From assembly GCA_905221605.1 (NCBI GenBank), contig CAJNDS010002154.1, forward strand, positions 323,517-375,387: a DNA stretch of 51,871 nt, in the 5' to 3' direction. The notes beneath the pieces were generated by a model. The model ran no database searches. It saw nothing but the letters and a program-made list of their open reading frames with translations, and was not told the origin of the DNA. Position numbers and translations under genes: made by a program. Below, in pieces: positions 15,836 through 33,700 of the stretch. How positions within the stretch are numbered: position 1 is the stretch's first letter; every line of letters begins with the position of its first letter. Source of the DNA: Symbiodinium natans. Lineage: Eukaryota; Sar; Dinophyceae; Suessiales; Symbiodiniaceae.

Positions 15836-18475
15836 AGTGCATTCGCGAAGAGCGTGGTCCAATACACATTTCACCGCATACCCTTCTTACACAGATACTC
15901 CACTTGGCTATACGGCAAGTTTTGGCTCACCGCTCTTTGCCATTTTCCTCGACGCCAAGTAGATCGACGCAGACTGGTACGCCTCAAGCAGTTTCACCGT
16001 ATCACCCCGGAGCTCTACACATTCGAATTTTTCAATCAGCCGAACGCAGTGTACTGGAGAGTCGACCACGGACGCATGTTTGAGCACCTCTGTATTGGCA
16101 GCACCTCCACGAAAGTCACAGTCAGAGAAGACAACCGACGCAGAAAACACAACGCACTCGCCGCTCAAAAACTGGCCAACGCAGAACCAGCCATACACTA
16201 CTGGCACACCACCAACACATATTGGGAGTTCGTTCCGATCAAAGTCCGCAGCGTTGACGATGTGGCAGAGTTGCACATGATTGAGCAGGCAGACATCGCG
16301 GACCTCCAACCCTCCCTCAACGCCCCCTTCATCTACAAACACTTCAAAGAAGACACAGGCCACACCTTCCAACCCAAGATCATTTGCGACGTCAACGTGC
16401 TGGCAACCAAACTACGTGCCCGACTACATCGACACCTAGGCAGGAAAACTAGACCTTGGCGAGCCGTCAAGGTACAGATAGACACCAAAACGCGCATGTG
16501 GGGCCTCCTCACCGCCCTGTGCTCCACCACGGCTCTGCGATGGAAAACCACCAGAACGTTGATGAGCAGCAACTTCCCGGCCGAGAACATATACACGCTA
16601 CTACGAATGACCAACATCCTTGAATCCCCATACAAGGAGTTCTGCAAGGCAGCATTGGTCAAGGCACTGGACAAGAGACATATGGAGACCCCTAACATAA
16701 GACCCCTCGTCACCAGTTTGCTGCCACCTATGGAAGAATGCCAACGCCATCTCCGAGAAGTTCTACGCGCCATCATTGCGAGCCACTACCACGAACTATG
16801 CCCACTACATGTTCCGAAGACCACGGTGGTAGCCAAACCAGGATCCAGCATCGAGGCCCAGTGCCACAACTGGCAGCGAATGTGTTTTGGACCAAAACTT
16901 ACGAGAAGATGCACTTGCCCCAACCCCACACAGGAACTCAGTGAACATCAAGTCATCGACCTTCAGACCGCACACGCATCACCAGAAGACCCTCTATACC
17001 ACATCGTCACCTACTCGTCCAAGACGGGCACTTTCCCGGAACCAGATACTTGGATTTCGCAGACGACGGAAGATGTTCGAAAATGGTGCAGACGCAATGG
17101 ACTCTCCATCCCATCCAGGGAGGCCGTGCAGCTCGCCCTTGCCCCGGCGGCACAGCTCAGCCACAACGTGAAGGAGGAACACGTGAACCACCACATGGTC
17201 AAAAGCCTCAAAACCCAGTACAGCGACTACATCATCGCGTGCGAGGACCACCATCCCCACAAGATGCTAGCGTACTGCCCCCTCCACTTCCAACAGCTCA
17301 TGGACAAGATGTACGGCGACCCTGAAGTCTTCACCAAGATCAACATCACCCCGACCACAGCGGCGCACAACGCGTGGCACCAACTTCCCCAAAACATCAA
17401 GACAAGATACGCCTGGGGCATCAACCCAAACCGCAAGGACAAAGTCCCGGTGTCCTACATCTTCCCCAAGCGCAAGAAGGGCTTCATCAAGTCACGGCCC
17501 ATTGTCTCGTTCGCCCAGCACTTCGCCAAGAGGCTCTTCTCCACGGTCGCCAAGATCATCACCAACATCATGTACATCTCTTTCCCCCAAGCGCTGCAAC
17601 AGGACAACTCCTACAAGATCTTCAAGGAACTTCACACCTTCATGAACTACAACAACGCGGACATGCACATGCAGATCGCGGACCTCGCGGGCTTCTTCAC
17701 CAGTGTCCCACAGGAACGTATCCTCCAAGCCCTCATGATCACCATGGACAAGTACTTCGCCAACTCCCAGCACGGCTTTGACACATGGCAGGACGTCTCC
17801 ATCACCTACGACCCCAAAAAGACGCTTAGGACGGCCAGAACGTTCAATGGGAAGTACAAGCAGATCAACCATGGTCGACGCACCATCTACATGCACGACA
17901 TCTGGGAGATCACTCAGTACGTCCTGAAGTGCAGCTACTTCACCTCCCAACAACAAGTATACAAGCAGACCAGAGGCAGCCCAATGGGACACCCAATGTC
18001 ACCGGTGTTGTGCCACATGGTCTGTTGTGTCGAAGAACATCAATGGCATGAGACATATCGCATAGCCTTGGCATCGTGCGCAATTCTCGACCGCTTCACC
18101 AAGAGATATGTTGACGACCGCATTTGCATCCTGCCACAAAGTTGGGCTTACACGAGCCCTTGGAGCGAGTTTCTCCAAACAGAGTTCTACGGCCCGCCTA
18201 TATTGTTGGAAGAACAAGAAGAAGCCAACTACCTCGGATGCAACATCAACCTACACCGCAAAGAAGTTCGCCTCATTCTCCCCTCACAGACACACCAGCT
18301 CCTTTCGCCACGGGGATCCACACCTATGGTCCACCGTGCCAGTGCATACCGAACGAGACGCCACATGATCTCAAAGATAGCGTATCCCGAGCCGGTTCGT
18401 CTACAACAACTCCGAGAACTTCGCGCCCTCTACCAAGCCCACGACCCAGACATGCTGACGTTTGTGCATAGATGA
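15836..18475 (+). CDS. Penelope-like reverse transcriptase with N-terminal GIY-YIG-like domain
   Basis: The frame opens after a TGA at 15833 but lacks an early ATG; GTG at 15854 (residue 1 here) is the first conventional alternative, so the true start may involve frameshifting from the ATG at 15829. Residues 66-156 resemble a GIY-YIG nuclease: VYW (66-68), CIGST (80-84), Arg91, Glu144 in MIEQADI and LQPSLN (151-156). A Cys/His cluster follows at 337-355 (C337, C344, C353, C355). The RT is clear: RPIVSF (548-553), motif A IADLAGFFTSVP with Asp610, motif B QTRGSPMGHPMSPVL (705-719), motif C RYVDD (751-755) and ANYLGCNIN (791-799). These signatures match Penelope-like elements rather than LINE or LTR RTs. 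No C-terminal GIY-YIG is present. It should copy element RNA and possibly nick DNA. Confidence 0.88.
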   Translation, partial: SAFAKSVVQYTFHRIPFLHRYSTWLYGKFWLTALCHFPRRQVDRRRLVRLKQFHRITPELYTFEFFNQPNAVYWRVDHGRMFEHLCIGSTSTKVTVREDNRRRKHNALAAQKLANAEPAIHYWHTTNTYWEFVPIKVRSVDDVAELHMIEQADIADLQPSLNAPFIYKHFKEDTGHTFQPKIICDVNVLATKLRARLHRHLGRKTRPWRAVKVQIDTKTRMWGLLTALCSTTALRWKTTRTLMSSNFPAENIYTLLRMTNILESPYKEFCKAALVKALDKRHMETPNIRPLVTSLLPPMEECQRHLREVLRAIIASHYHELCPLHVPKTTVVAKPGSSIEAQCHNWQRMCFGPKLTRRCTCPNPTQELSEHQVIDLQTAHASPEDPLYHIVTYSSKTGTFPEPDTWISQTTEDVRKWCRRNGLSIPSREAVQLALAPAAQLSHNVKEEHVNHHMVKSLKTQYSDYIIACEDHHPHKMLAYCPLHFQQLMDKMYGDPEVFTKINITPTTAAHNAWHQLPQNIKTRYAWGINPNRKDKVPVSYIFPKRKKGFIKSRPIVSFAQHFAKRLFSTVAKIITNIMYISFPQALQQDNSYKIFKELHTFMNYNNADMHMQIADLAGFFTSVPQERILQALMITMDKYFANSQHGFDTWQDVSITYDPKKTLRTARTFNGKYKQINHGRRTIYMHDIWEITQYVLKCSYFTSQQQVYKQTRGSPMGHPMSPVLCHMVCCVEEHQWHETYRIALASCAILDRFTKRYVDDRICILPQSWAYTSPWSEFLQTEFYGPPILLEEQEEANYLGCNINLHRKEVRLILPSQTHQLLSPRGSTPMVHRASAYRTRRHMISKIAYPEPVRLQQLRELRALYQAHDPDMLTFVHR

Positions 18476-18764
18476 CTCGAAGTACCACAGCAAAATCAAT
18501 ATCAAAGACCGCCAGCAAGTGCCCATGATGCGCAGTGACGGATTGCAGTCGTTGAGGTCCCCTAACCTTTCCTCCCCAAGCCCCGTGTCCCGCAGTGAAG
18601 TGTGATTTTGCTCACGCACATCATGCAATCATGTGAAGTCCGCCCCTACCCTTTCCCGCACCCACCCAGAGCGCTTCTCTTCAGTGGCTGACGCAGTGAC
18701 AGACGTAGCATAGAAGAAGTTGCCCGGCTGATAGACCAACAAGTCGATCATCCAATTCTTCACC
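18476..18764. other. Inter-ORF spacer before the coiled-coil ORF
   Basis: It has no supported ORF. Positions 18533-18551 repeat the motif seen in the 11138-11414 spacer (CAGTGACGGATTGCAGTCG). The remainder is pyrimidine-rich, and the ATG at 18765 lies in an ACC-ATG-CC context. Confidence 0.4.
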
Positions 18765-19665
18765 ATGCCGACCAACAAGATGCACGAGGAGCAGACCATT
18801 CCGGATCCTCAGCCAGCAAGCCAGCAACATCCCAATAACCAACCGGAGACAATGCAGACAGCCTCCGAGATCCCAGATGAGATCGCCAACCCCAACGATC
18901 CAACCCACCAGACCACGGACGACGCGGTGAAGCTCCTCATAGACACAGTATCCTCGCAAGCAGAGAAGATCCGGACCCTCGACCAGACCGTCTTCCAGCT
19001 GGAACAAGAGCTCGCTTTCGTCTACGAGCGCACCTGCAGCCAGTCAGTATTAGAAGAACTCCTGGACGTCAAACGAGCGGCGTACAGGGCGGACTCATCA
19101 AGAGCCTCCACCTCCAACGACATCAGCCGACACAAAGGTTCCATCCGCGATCTTCACCTACAGCTCAACGATATCCAACGTGATCAAACTCTCCAAGCCA
19201 GACGACTACAGGAACTAGGAGGACGACTAGATGCTCTTGGACACCAAACTCGCCAACAACTACAAGAACTACGAGACAGACTCCGCCTCCATACCACCAT
19301 CCCGCAGGACCCTCATCCAATATCCCACACCACCATCTACGCAAGCCTGGACGAGACAAGAACTCGCTTGGACACCGTCGACCAGCTCCTTTCTCGACAC
19401 GACCAAAGCATCAAGTACCTGTGCAGGTGCCTTCGATCCGCAACCGGCTCAGCTACATCCTCCAGACAGGCACCCATTGGACAGTACAGATCAAACTCCA
19501 GGGCCCCGCTCGAAAGAGATGATCCTCTACAGCATCTTCAAGATCCATGACCTCAAGAATCGGAACCCGGAACCGGTACAATTCATCTGTCCACTCAACG
19601 ACGTCGTGCAGAACGCAAAGTTGGATGATAACTGGCCTCAACAGCACCGCCACAGCATCCAGTAA
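18765..19665 (+). CDS. Coiled-coil protein of the retroelement, with apparent frame changes near its 3' end
   Basis: It starts at ATG 18765. Residues of about 45-230 form long amphipathic heptads (LIDTVSSQAEKIRTLDQTVF, QLEQELAFVYER, LQELGGRLDALGHQTRQQLQ), a strong coiled coil. The frame stops at 19550, but two other frames look more protein-like towards the end: one back from about 19425 (RLSYILQTGTHWTVQIKLQG) and one further back from about 19515 to 19665 (KEMILYSIFKIHDLKNRNPE). Two successive -1 changes would join them. Coiled-coil ORFs accompany giant Penelope-type elements in rotifers, which fits. Sequencing indels next to the assembly gap are an equally good explanation. Confidence 0.65.
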
Positions 19666-19775
19666 CATTGTTACGCTTTGGTCAATTTTGTTTTCACCAA
19701 AAACGATTCCTGTTCTATCTCACCTACATCCGACGCTTGGCTTGGAGTGAGCAAAAGAACCGAGACCAAGCGCGA

Positions 19776-19875
19776 NNNNNNNNNNNNNNNNNNNNNNNNN
19801 NNNNNNNNNNNNNNNNNNNNNNNNNNNNNNNNNNNNNNNNNNNNNNNNNNNNNNNNNNNNNNNNNNNNNNNNNNN
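19776..19875. other. Assembly gap (100 N)
   Basis: There are exactly 100 N, a conventional placeholder for a gap of unknown length. The plus-strand retroelement ends against its left side and minus-strand PPR coding sequence begins against its right side, so the join is not verified by sequence. Confidence 0.99.
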
Positions 19876-19887
19876 GTTCATCATATC

Positions 19888-27700
<7,813 letters not shown>

Positions 27701-28124
27701 TTGACTCGAAAGAGAAAATGCTAAACTCCACTGGACAACTTTTGGGCTTGCCAGGTGCTTCTGTAAGAAAGCTGCTTTAGGGCACATACAGAGAGAAAGG
27801 AGTTGATGCTACCTCCCCCGCCCCCGCACCACAATTTTGGGGCCCTCAAATATGCTTCAGGACTTGAGAGGTGTACATGGTCGGAACCAACACAGGAGTG
27901 GGCCGGGGGGATGCAAAGGGGGAGGAAAAAACTGACACGGCTCTTGTGTTGCAACCTTGTATGGCGTCTGGCGCACGAATCTCGGCACGTGGCTATCTTG
28001 TCCTTCAGGCGAACGCTCTCAGCCACTTGCGGCTGGGTTGAGCCCCTGGCCCTTGCGAAGATTTTAAGGATTTGGGCCTGAGTTTGAAGTTCTGGGAAGT
28101 AGCTACCATGCCCAAGGATGCAAT

Positions 28125-28128
<4 letters not shown>

Positions 28129-28217
<89 letters not shown>
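28129..28217. repeat. (CA)n microsatellite
   Basis: About 44 uninterrupted CA units. Its reverse complement gives artefactual Cys-Val ORFs. Confidence 0.98.
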
Positions 28218-28222
<5 letters not shown>

Positions 28223-28526
28223 TACAAAACCCCAAATGCTTGAAACCCTGATTTGTCAACCTGCCCAAACTTGCGGCTTCGGGATTGCCAGACGCAGAAC
28301 GTTTTGCTGCGTCATAAGGCGGCACAACAGTGCAATGAGTGCGGATAGCCAAGCCACTTGAGTTATCCATATCTTACGCAGGCCCTGACTGATATTGTTT
28401 GCAGCTGCGACGGTTTTAAGCTTCGGCAGGACCCCCCCCATGAGGGACAAAAAACACTACTGCGGGCTTCTGGACAGCGCAAGCAAAATTCCCGAAAGCT
28501 CTACCGTGGCGGGCTAGGTTCGGGGC

Positions 28527-28865
28527 AAAGCACGGTAAATTTCTCATTGTCCCTGCACGACAGCCACGGCATCTCTTCTATCTCAAGCTTGTATGTGCTT
28601 CTGGGAACGTGGGCTTTCTTGCCTCGCGAGCAAACTCGCAAATGTCCTTTCTCCTGCGGATGAAAGCTTGTTTTACTCGTCAAAACAGTCTTTCCTAGTG
28701 CCCGCAAGCCTCGTCACAATCGCAATGTCAGCTCACTTGTGGAAGAAGCTGGCTCTTCTCCGTGCTTAAAGCTCGTGGCAAGCGCGGCAAATTTCCCATT
28801 CCCGGGCGACAGCCAACACGTCTCTTGTATCTCAAGCTTGTACAGGCTACTGGAAGACAAACCTC
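28527..28865. repeat. Diverged direct repeat pair, about 100 bp each
   Basis: The copy at about 28527-28620 and the copy at about 28770-28865 share blocks such as GGTAAATTTC/GGCAAATTTC, GACAGCCA, TCTCAAGCTTGTA and a CTTCTGG/CTACTGG block at similar spacing. They are separated by about 243 bp start to start. They may be relics of a short dispersed repeat or of a segmental duplication. Confidence 0.75.
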
Positions 28866-29159
28866 TTGCATGCGCTGTCGCCTTTTTGGATCTTGTGTTT
28901 TTGGATGTTTGGACTTGTTCATTCTTCATTTTTGGATTTGATACTTTTTTGGGGGCTTTTTGGGTTTTTGGATCTTTTGAGTCTTTTGATGTTTTGCATT
29001 TGGGATTTTGGGATTCTTGGATTTGGGAATTGTTGTTTTGTTTTAGCGAGGCTTAGCAAGTATGGCTCTAAGCCCTATCCATATAACCAATGCTGATCAG
29101 AAATTGTTTACAGGAGCTTCACAATCGAGGTTGGTCGCTTGGGGGTAGGGAGGGCGACC

Positions 29160-29262
29160 ATACATATATATGTATATATATATGTGTGTGTGTGCGTGCA
29201 TGTATATGTATATGTATATATATATATATATGTATGCATGTATGTATGTATGTATGTATATA
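29160..29262. repeat. TA/TG/TGTA low-complexity tract
   Basis: Alternating ATAT, GTGT and GTAT units run without a fixed register; no gene is present. Confidence 0.9.
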
Positions 29263-29369
29263 GCTAGCTAAAAATTAACCCAAAGAATATGTGTTAAGTG
29301 ACACAGGTTGATAAAGACACTCACACGAAACAGGGGAGCACAACTAAGAAGCTTAGGACAGGCTCAATA

Positions 29370-29880
29370 GTATGAACTTGTCCCCTGGTTAAGGCCGCAA
29401 AAGCTTCGCCAGATGTTTCCAGCATGGCACTGATCACAGTGTTGCTGTGGAAGGATGAGGTCTCGCAGGCCAGATGATGCATGGCGTCCAAAACCTGCCC
29501 CGGACAGCAAAACCAAGCAACGTAGCATTTATGACGGCACATTCAAGACAGTCACCCGGAGCCCTCCTGTCCTGAGCTGCTGTGGCGCCTTTCCTCTGCG
29601 CTTTGAGCTGGCTAAGGGCCCAGGTTGCCAAGCGTGGTTCACGCCAGGCATGCAAGGATGCCTGCACAGCCTTGCAAGGAACATTCGCATGTCCAATTCT
29701 CTTTTTTTGCAAGCAACACACCGGCGCCTGCCACACCTGGCTGGGTGTTGAGGCTGCATCTAAAAGGATGAGCTGCGCCATTGCGGAGCTCGTGAGCTGT
29801 TGCATCTCCCTACCTACAGATGGCATGATTCGCTTGCAGGTGCTGCAGGGCACTCGCCGAAGCACCGTGATCGCTCTCAC
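29370..29880 (-). CDS. PPR-like upstream exon(s), partial
   Basis: The minus strand from about 29840 to 29520 is protein-like (ATWALSQLKAQRKGATAAQD, CLECAVINATLLGFAV). It continues one frame over as QVLDAMHHLACETSSFHSNT and VISAMLETSG down to about 29400. Joined, these give a PPR-like spacing. The frame change at about 29505 could be an intron boundary or an indel. This may be the 5' part of the PPR gene to its left; the connection is not demonstrable. Confidence 0.45.
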
Positions 29881-30704
29881 CTCCCACGATCATCGTACAG
29901 TGTAAGAGCGAAGTGCCAATCTGTGTCTTTTCACTCCAGCTCAAGGATCAAGGTCAAATTGCATTGAAACGCTCGCATGAGAGCACGGTCTGCCCTGGCC
30001 ACACAGAGGAGGACATTAAACATCGAAATTTCGAATCGAGATGCATCACGTTACAGATCTGGTCAAGAGCAGATGCGGCCGTCGCGCCAAGTCAGTGTAC
30101 CAAGATGCAAAGCAGGAAGCTACGGCAAGTGACCCTTTGAATTATGATTGGCCAACAACAAATCATCGAGAGCTCAATGCTCTGCTGGTTGAAAGCTGCT
30201 TTGCCCAGTCGACGAACTTGGCCAGATGTAAGGACCAGTCCCAAAGGCGTTCCCATGCCCATCTGCCCATGCACATCCACAATGAGCAGGCAGAATCTTT
30301 AGAACGCGGAGCTGCCTTTTCGGCAAATGGGACAACAAGAGCCACTATGTGCACAATACATGCACTTAGCATCCTTTCGTGCATGGAAAGCAACGACGCT
30401 TCTATGAAGCTTGTTGGAATTGCAGTCTTGCCGGATCAATGCTGCCTCAGCCTCACACATGCTTGCTTGCGGTCATGTGGATCATGTGACTTAACTATGG
30501 TTGTCCGTACGCTCCGGCCAACATAACTGCGGATCTGCATGGAACCACACGAGATTAAATGAGAGCCTAGCGCGCGATAGACAGCGCTCGCTTCAAGCGC
30601 CAGCTCAGCTCTTGAAGTCTTGGAGGTTGGTGAAGCTCTGTGTTCCACAGAGCTGGCAAGAAACCTCCAAGGTTACTTCAGTTACTTGGTACATCCTTCT
30701 GCTC
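29881..30704. other. No supported gene
   Basis: Only short, weak open frames occur on either strand. It is taken as intergenic between the PPR region and gene A. Confidence 0.4.
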
Positions 30705-33700
30705 TTACACGTCGGCGCACATGTTTTTGGCTGTGCCCAGCTCAGGCACGACCGCGCCCTCCTGAGTCCTGGGCACGAAGCAGAAGATTATCTCACAGGC
30801 GGCGCACGGTGGCAATCGGGGGGCTGAGCGCCAGACGGAGGATCCTGCTCCAGAGCTCATCCCACTTCCACTCGCTGAAGACGGGAACCCTGAGACTCCA
30901 GAGAAGCCAGTCCCCATGGAGCCGCCCTTCTTGTCAGTGATCGTCTTCATTGCTTTCACCACGATCTTCTCCTTGTCCAACGGCGTTTTAGTGTTTTAGT
31001 GACTTGAGTGGGAACTGCCACATCCTGCTATCTGGCTGGTATACACGCATTCACGGGCTTGCAGATAGTCTTGGACAAGGCACGAGCTTTTCTAGCCGGT
31101 CGTCGTCAGCAGTGTCCAAAGGATCTTCTGGCCAGGGCACACCCGGTGCAGTCGAGCCACCGAAGCGCCTGACAGTCTCCACCTGTGCAGCTCCAAAGCA
31201 CACTAAATGAAACGCCAATGTGCGCAGTAAGGCGCCCGCGGTTGTTGGATTTGTGTTGGCTGGCTCGAACACCTGGATGCCACCTGCCGGTCACTGTGTG
31301 AGGAAGAGGCTTTCCTTGTCATGCAAATTCTCGTGCCGACACGTGGGACACGTGCCTGCTAGGCCAATGTCGCCCTCGTTGAATTCCAGACGTTGGTCGA
31401 AGCCAAGGCTCCTTGAGTCCGACTTCAGTGTACACGCTTAATCACGCTTACAACATCCACCCTTTTGTGCCCACCGAAAGCCTGACACGTGCACAGATCA
31501 TGTGCGCTTGGGCCTAGCAGCCAAACGTTGGCATCACACGCAGGTCCCTCCACGACTGCCAACCAAGCCCATTAAACGCTGTTAACTACCTGAAGTTCCA
31601 AATCAAGCCAAGAGACTGCAAAAAGGTTGCCCAACGTTTGCGAGACACCGCTTCAACGGTGGAGACGATGATGCTCCCACGGGTCAGGCGCGCATAGCCC
31701 TGCATATCTTCATGAACCAGGCTGTATGCCTGGTTCAGCTGTGCCACCAGAAGATTGAGGAACACAACAGAGATCAGGACGGTGAAGAGAACGATGCAGA
31801 TCTCCACCCAAACCGATTGAGTCAACACCTCTTTGAGGGCCTCATTCGGGTACATGCTCAGCGTCATCTCGAGCAAGGTTTCCATCCCTTTGTCGATTCG
31901 ACTGAAATCCTTCAAGCTGTGATTCATTGCTGCAATGGCCGTCGCGAATGAAACAAGCAAGAAGAGGGCAGCCAGCAAGAATAGGAAAACCTCTGTCAGC
32001 ACTCGACCGCACACCAAAACAAACGCCGAGATCTGCATGGAGAAGATGCTGAAGTTGATGAGGAGGAGCCAGTACAGAAGCATTGCAACGCCTGAGAACA
32101 CCGCGTAGATGTCCTGGCGGGCTTTTGACAATTCTGAGGCCTTGTGATCCTTTCGACCAGATGCATCAAGATTCTTGACGCTTGTGTGAGCCGCTTGTGA
32201 TTTGAGCCCAGCGTGCCTTGTGACTCGTATCTGCGCATTTGAGATTGAAGAGGCCGAACTCTTCTGTGTGAGAAAGGCAATGGAGAATTGGCTCCTCAGA
32301 ATGCTTCAGATCCAGCTGTAAACTACCTCACGGCCGAATGCATGCAGTGATGATGAGATGAGGCCTTAAGGTCAACGGTTCTGTTGAACGGTTTCCCACT
32401 TTTGTCCAACGTGTCCTGTGCGCACATGAACATCAGGATGATCAGGAGCATGAGGTTTCCAAAGTCTTGCGGGTTAAGCAGGTACCTCAGCACCCACTGA
32501 GGCATTTCCTCACCTAGATGGCAAGAGAGCAAAAGCAAGCCAACACAAAAAGGCCACTAAGAGGATCCAAGGTGCGCGGGAATGGGAATCCTGTACACAC
32601 GTTCGATGGCTCCGGTCTTGATGTCTTCATACAAGAGACGAATCTGGCCTTAGCTTTCTCGGGGCCGAGATCATGTGCTTCTGCGCTTCTGACAAAGAAG
32701 CAATGTCTGACGCCTGGCACCTGCGCCTGCACCTACGACCGTGGACCCAGCCCGCAACCTTGGAAAAAAACAAACTCGCGAGATCCTTGCCTGGCCCAGT
32801 TGTGCCCTGAACCAGCGGGAGGTCAACACATGAGTACACATGAGTTCAACCTGTAGCTGAGATCCTCCATACTGCGGCTGCACACAGAGACAAGGTCCAG
32901 AAGCCGCCACCACCGCCAAACACAAACCGTGAGTTGACTTAGAGTTCCTTCGGTCTGATGCTTTGTCAACCCTCAGAACGATTCGACACCAGGCTGAGCT
33001 GCTGTAAAGGAGTCGGCACATACTTCCAAGATAGATGAAGATGCGGCAGCAAAATGTCCCAATGCGCTCCTCGAAAGATCCGTCTGTTCTTCCCAGGATC
33101 GCTTGGCCGGCAATGAAAACCTGGCAGGATGCACTACAACAAAGAGGTTCACTGCACGAACTGCCTGCTGGCGTATGTACTGTATGCATGCCAGGCAGCA
33201 CACAGTGAGAAGAGGAAGTAGCATCGACTGAGGAGGAAGTTGTACCTGAAAGCGCAACAACGCAATATTTTAAGCTGGACAGGAGCTTCCAGAGACAAGG
33301 CCCTGTAGCAGAGCCGAGCCACTGCGCAAGCCGAGTCCACAAAAGATCTGCAAAGATGACGACTGCTGGATGGCAAATGATCTTGGGGTCGTGTCGTTCA
33401 ACGAGCCACTCCAGGGTCATGTTGAAGTTGCCACTGAGGTCCTGCACCGAAATCTCTTCTTTTGTAAACCGCATGCACCATCGACAGCTCGTCTGTTGCG
33501 AAGCTGCGCTTGTTGCCCTTGCAAATCACTAGGGTGGTTCTTGAAATCACGCAGCTGCCCGGGTAACTTCCGGCATGCCCAAAAAGCATGATGGCGTCGA
33601 TGGTGCAAAGCACAGATAAGGCTAAGAGGTGCTTTCTCACACAATGCTTGCGCCTAACATGGCATGTCTCCAACATGGTCCAACATTCTTGAATTAGGAC

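Larger units (their letters stand above)
8117..19665 (+). mobile_element. Giant multi-ORF Penelope-like retroelement (proposed)
   Basis: At least six intronless ORFs lie head to tail on one strand (8117-10929, 10907-11137, 11415-13835, 14056-15768, 15836-18475, 18765-19665), with spacers of 85-290 bp. One is a Penelope-type reverse transcriptase. The coding strand is strikingly C- and A-rich, giving proteins rich in Pro, His, Thr and Gln, unlike the host genes further right. LTR retroelement parts (integrase, aspartic protease, tyrosine recombinase) were not recognised. Very large Penelope-type elements with several accessory ORFs, including coiled-coil proteins, are known from rotifer telomeres; membership of this element in anything similar is my inference. 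The ends are undefined: the left abuts the LINE and the right runs into the assembly gap. Confidence 0.7.
27750..29309. other. Non-coding, repeat-rich interval
   Basis: It holds a (CA)n microsatellite (28129-28217), a pair of about 100-bp direct repeats (28527-28620 and 28770-28865), a T/G-rich stretch built from TTTTGGAT-like words (28885-29045) and a TA/TG-rich tract (29160-29262). No coding exon could be supported. Confidence 0.6.

Noticed and set aside
27721-28227. 168-aa minus-strand ORF starting in the CA repeat
   Set aside because: Its N-terminus is microsatellite translation and the remainder has a Gly run and no similarity to neighbours; not supported.
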